From contig NW_025955041.1 in assembly GCF_022376445.1 (NCBI RefSeq), positions 62,001 through 126,000 on the forward strand: 64,000 nucleotides of DNA. The letters run 5' to 3'. Positions 61,656-64,000 of the stretch are shown piece after piece. The notes beneath the pieces are model-generated. The model was not told the DNA's origin, made no database searches, and was given only the letters and a program-made list of their open reading frames with translations. The position numbers and the translations under genes were made by a program. Origin of the DNA: Fomitopsis serialis. Its lineage: Eukaryota > Basidiomycota > Agaricomycetes > Polyporales > Fomitopsidaceae. Within the stretch, counting starts at the first letter, position 1. Every line of letters starts with the position of its first letter.

Positions 61656-62837
61656 ATGGATCGCAGACACACGCCAGCACAAGATACGCAGGCGACCACC
61701 AGCTCCGCGGCGGAACGACGGCGGGTGCGGTCCATCAGTCAACCTGGTCCGTCGTACGCACACACCTCCGGGCCTAGTAGGCCAAGTGAGAACACCCCGT
61801 TGATGGGAGCAACGGCGGTACCCGACACACATTTGGCAGACCCGTTTGAGTTCGACTTCCTCTCCACATTCAATCCCTTCGCCGAGCAGCAGGCGACCTC
61901 AGCGCAGGGCTACGACGACGCCGCCTTCCTGAGAGCCCTACTCGCCTTCCAGCAACAATCCTCCTTTAACGCCGCATCCTCTCATTCCATGCCGACGCCC
62001 CCGCCCACAGTGCCGAACATGCCCAACGTCCCGAGCATGTCTAACATGCCCAACCTACCCAACATGCCCAACCTACCCAACATGCCCAACCTACCTAACA
62101 TGCCCAACCTATCCAACATGCCAAACATGCCGGCACCTACCATGGGGCAGAACCCAACAAACGCATTCCTCGCCGCGCTCCCCTGGCTGCAATTGATGTA
62201 CCAGATGCAGCAGAATCAGTACAGCCAGCCGATGCAACCGACGTCTCACCATGTACCGTTCATGCAGCAGCAACAACAAGCGGAATCCCAGCCGCAGCCG
62301 CACTCTCAGCCAGATCCACGCCGGACCTCACAACCCCAATCTCCATGGGACGCGACCCCGAATCCATTCTCTCCGTCGCAATCCAACCAAGCGGACGCGT
62401 CTCCCGCGTCTTCTTCAACGGGCGCGCCGTCCCCGCCACAGCAGGTGGAAGTACCGGAAGACCCGGTGGTGATTGCGGAGGACAAACGGAGACGAAATAC
62501 GGCAGCTTCTGGTAAGGTTCACCTCGGTCCGTCAGTATTCCAAGCTAAGACGCACGCCGCACCCAAAGCGCGCTTCAGGATCAAGAAGAAGCAATGGTCG
62601 CTCAACCTTGAGCGCACCATCTCGGACCTGTCCAGTCGCGTGCAGGAGCTCGAGGTGGAGGCTGCCGAGTTGCGGCGGGAGAACGGGTGGCTGAAGGAGA
62701 TTGTCATGCTGAAGAGCAAGCAGAACGCCCAGGCGGCAGCAGGCGGGGAAGTGGGGACCTCCGCGAGTGCGAGTAGTAGCCAGCTAGATCTAACAGACCG
62801 GTCCGCGGGCGAGGGCAGCGGGGGACACACTTTGTGA
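61656..62837 (+). CDS. bZIP transcription factor, CYS-3-like
   Basis: Two exons (61656-62511 and 62569-62837) give 374 residues. The intron splits the basic region: EDKRRRNTAAS ends exon 1 and ARFRIKKKQW opens exon 2. The joined RRRNTAASARFRIKKKQ is the basic region of the fungal CYS-3/Met28-type bZIPs that control sulfur uptake. The zipper follows (LERTISDLSSRVQELE, VEAAELRRENGWLKEIVML). The N-terminal part has DPFEFDFLSTFNPFAEQ, a likely activation region, a tandem NMPNLP repeat and Gln/Pro-rich stretches. Without removing the intron the frame happens to stay open, giving a longer version with 19 residues inside the basic region. I expect that form not to bind DNA. The target set is inference. 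Confidence 0.88.
   Translation: MDRRHTPAQDTQATTSSAAERRRVRSISQPGPSYAHTSGPSRPSENTPLMGATAVPDTHLADPFEFDFLSTFNPFAEQQATSAQGYDDAAFLRALLAFQQQSSFNAASSHSMPTPPPTVPNMPNVPSMSNMPNLPNMPNLPNMPNLPNMPNLSNMPNMPAPTMGQNPTNAFLAALPWLQLMYQMQQNQYSQPMQPTSHHVPFMQQQQQAESQPQPHSQPDPRRTSQPQSPWDATPNPFSPSQSNQADASPASSSTGAPSPPQQVEVPEDPVVIAEDKRRRNTAASGKVHLGPSVFQAKTHAAPKARFRIKKKQWSLNLERTISDLSSRVQELEVEAAELRRENGWLKEIVMLKSKQNAQAAAGGEVGTSASASSSQLDLTDRSAGEGSGGHTL
62043..62114 (+). repeat. Four tandem 18-bp units coding NMPNLP
   Basis: Units at 62043-62060, 62061-62078, 62079-62096 and 62097-62114, based on AACATGCCCAACCTACCC. The first two are identical and the last two differ by one or two bases. They encode Asn-Met-Pro-Asn-Leu-Pro hexapeptides inside the bZIP protein. 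Partial units flank them. Length is likely to vary between strains. Confidence 0.9.
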
Positions 62838-63094
62838 ACGTTGCGCAGGGTGTGGGGCGAGAGGACAGTGCTCGCCATCTCTTCGTGCCGACGCTATATA
62901 CTGTACGCTATCGAATTCCGAATTGCCTTCTTTCCGACTAGTCAATTCGGAATTCTCCATATACGGCAGGTCTCTCGTCGGCGGCAATTGTGGCGTCGAG
63001 GCGGCCAGCCACTGACCAGGGCGCGGACCTGCGCGGACTCACCCGGCGCTTGGCGTCGCTTCCTCAGCACGCCCACTTCGAGGTTCGAGCGACC

Positions 63095-63552
63095 ATGTCT
63101 TTTGGACGACCTCCGAGCATCTCTGGCAGCTTTCAAGCAACACCACCTGTAATGCATCGTTGTACACCATCTAACACGTTTGTCTGACCTGTTTGAAGGA
63201 CAGAGGGTCGTTCCCACTCGACCATTATGGTGAGAGCCTCCTGTCCCGCGATGCCTACGGACCTGACGAACAGCATTCAGGTGAATGTAAGGATTACATG
63301 ACGCAATATCTTGACTGTCTGCGCAAAAGCGCCAGCAATTCGTCGCCATGTCGTCACCTCAATCGTGACTACCTGGACTGTCGGATGAATCAGTGCGTCG
63401 TCCTTCCTTTCTGTAATCCGCTGTGTCTGACTGGCTGCAGTGGGTTGATGGACAAGGACGAGTGGAAGAACTTAGGACTGAGTAACGTAGACTCAAAAGC
63501 CTCGACAACCAAGAATGATCCTCACGATGCCAGTAAGGCATCGTCGTCCTAG
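63095..63552 (+). CDS. COX19: Cytochrome c oxidase assembly factor COX19
   Basis: Four exons (63095-63148, 63199-63229, 63281-63392, 63441-63552) give 102 residues. The protein starts MSFGRPPSISGSFQATPP, then DRGSFPLDHYG, and has the twin CX9C motifs CKDYMTQYLDC and CRHLNRDYLDC, then RMNHGLMDKDEWKNLGLSN, which matches Cox19 closely. Cox19 is a small intermembrane-space protein, oxidised by Mia40, that helps copper delivery to cytochrome c oxidase through Cox11. A longer reading that ignores the introns is open but lacks the conserved start. All splice sites are GT-AG and in phase. The frame is intact. Confidence 0.94.
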
Positions 63553-64000
63553 CCGCTTCCTATTGGGCCTCGTCATGTCTAGGCAAGGATGCAGCCTCGG
63601 CACATGCTTAGCCCCACGAGTCTTCTGGGTTATACTCCTCCCTTACGCGGAACATCTCCATGTGCACTCAGGGCGATCTCGGTGTCATACATCCCGTATT
63701 GCCAAACGAGGTGAAGACTGAGCCTGATACAGCATTTGGGAACTTGACATCCCGATTTCCGTGTGAAAGGGAGCATCTCAGCGTCTGCAGTCCGTTGTGT
63801 GTATCTCGGCATCTAGTCCATTTCACTATCGCAAGACTTAACTCGTTGCTGCGTCGTCACACGAGCCATGGCTACCTGCAATGGTGCATGAAATGGTCCG
63901 TCGTTCTTTTCGTTTAAGACTGACTGGCCGTGACTGACTACGGCCAGGTTGGGTGACGTATTGCCAAACTCTGTATAGATGAGGCCTATACTACATCGCC
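63553..64000. other. Window end, no gene recognised
   Basis: About 450 bases after COX19, including its 3' UTR. No frame here has recognisable content. The sequence stops before the next gene can be seen. Confidence 0.35.

Overview
The window reads as nuclear DNA of a filamentous basidiomycete, most likely an Agaricomycete (Polyporales-like; this is inference). Genes are densely packed on both strands and are cut by many short GT-AG introns of about 45-60 nt. Coding GC is moderately high. The contents include the basidiomycete-typical DUF6534 seven-helix proteins, an oligopeptide transporter, a secreted SGNH esterase and a CYS-3-like bZIP. I see no prophage, CRISPR array, IS element or intact transposon.

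Layout from the left. A truncated HSL-type esterase (1-508) is followed by a DUF6534 membrane protein (2063-3523, minus), a Ugo1-like mitochondrial carrier (5257-6847), and a Myb/C2H2 regulator (7535-9548, minus) diverging from the splicing factor PRP17/CDC40 (9751-11859). A G-rich block precedes a 52-residue secreted peptide gene (13368-13648). Then come MCM3 (14599-17342), a tricalbin (19186-25243), a kinesin-6 (25561-28840, minus) head-to-head with the kinetochore scaffold SPC105/KNL1 (29363-33921), and an unknown coiled-coil protein (34150-36322, minus). Next are ALG10 (36628-38462, minus) diverging from the eRF1 methyltransferase MTQ2 (38615-39594), and a TauD-type dioxygenase (39748-41040, minus) diverging from an OPT transporter (41937-44706). 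PRP19 (45304-46919, minus) diverges from SGT2 (47079-48299). The right end holds a second DUF6534 gene (50079-52084), a Nudix hydrolase (52858-54500, minus), a secreted SGNH esterase (55804-57133), an intron-bearing tRNA-Gln(CUG) (57514-57609), an MscL-like channel (57891-58602), NPL4 (58728-61272, minus), the bZIP factor (61656-62837) and COX19 (63095-63552).

Several genes form functional sets: cell division (MCM3, kinesin-6, SPC105, with ACGCGT MCB-like sites upstream of MCM3 and in the shared kinesin-6/SPC105 promoter), the spliceosome NineTeen complex (PRP17, PRP19), protein quality control (NPL4, SGT2), mitochondria (Ugo1-like, COX19, perhaps MscL) and possible sulfur/peptide scavenging (TauD, OPT, CYS-3-like bZIP).

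A major caution: many conserved exons, including those of essential genes, carry single-base frame breaks, nearly always one missing base and often in a short homopolymer. Neighbouring genes (UGO1-like, PRP17, OPT, SGT2, COX19, bZIP) are intact. I read this mostly as uncorrected consensus error. It means several proteins cannot be read in one frame, and I describe those as gene spans with breaks noted.
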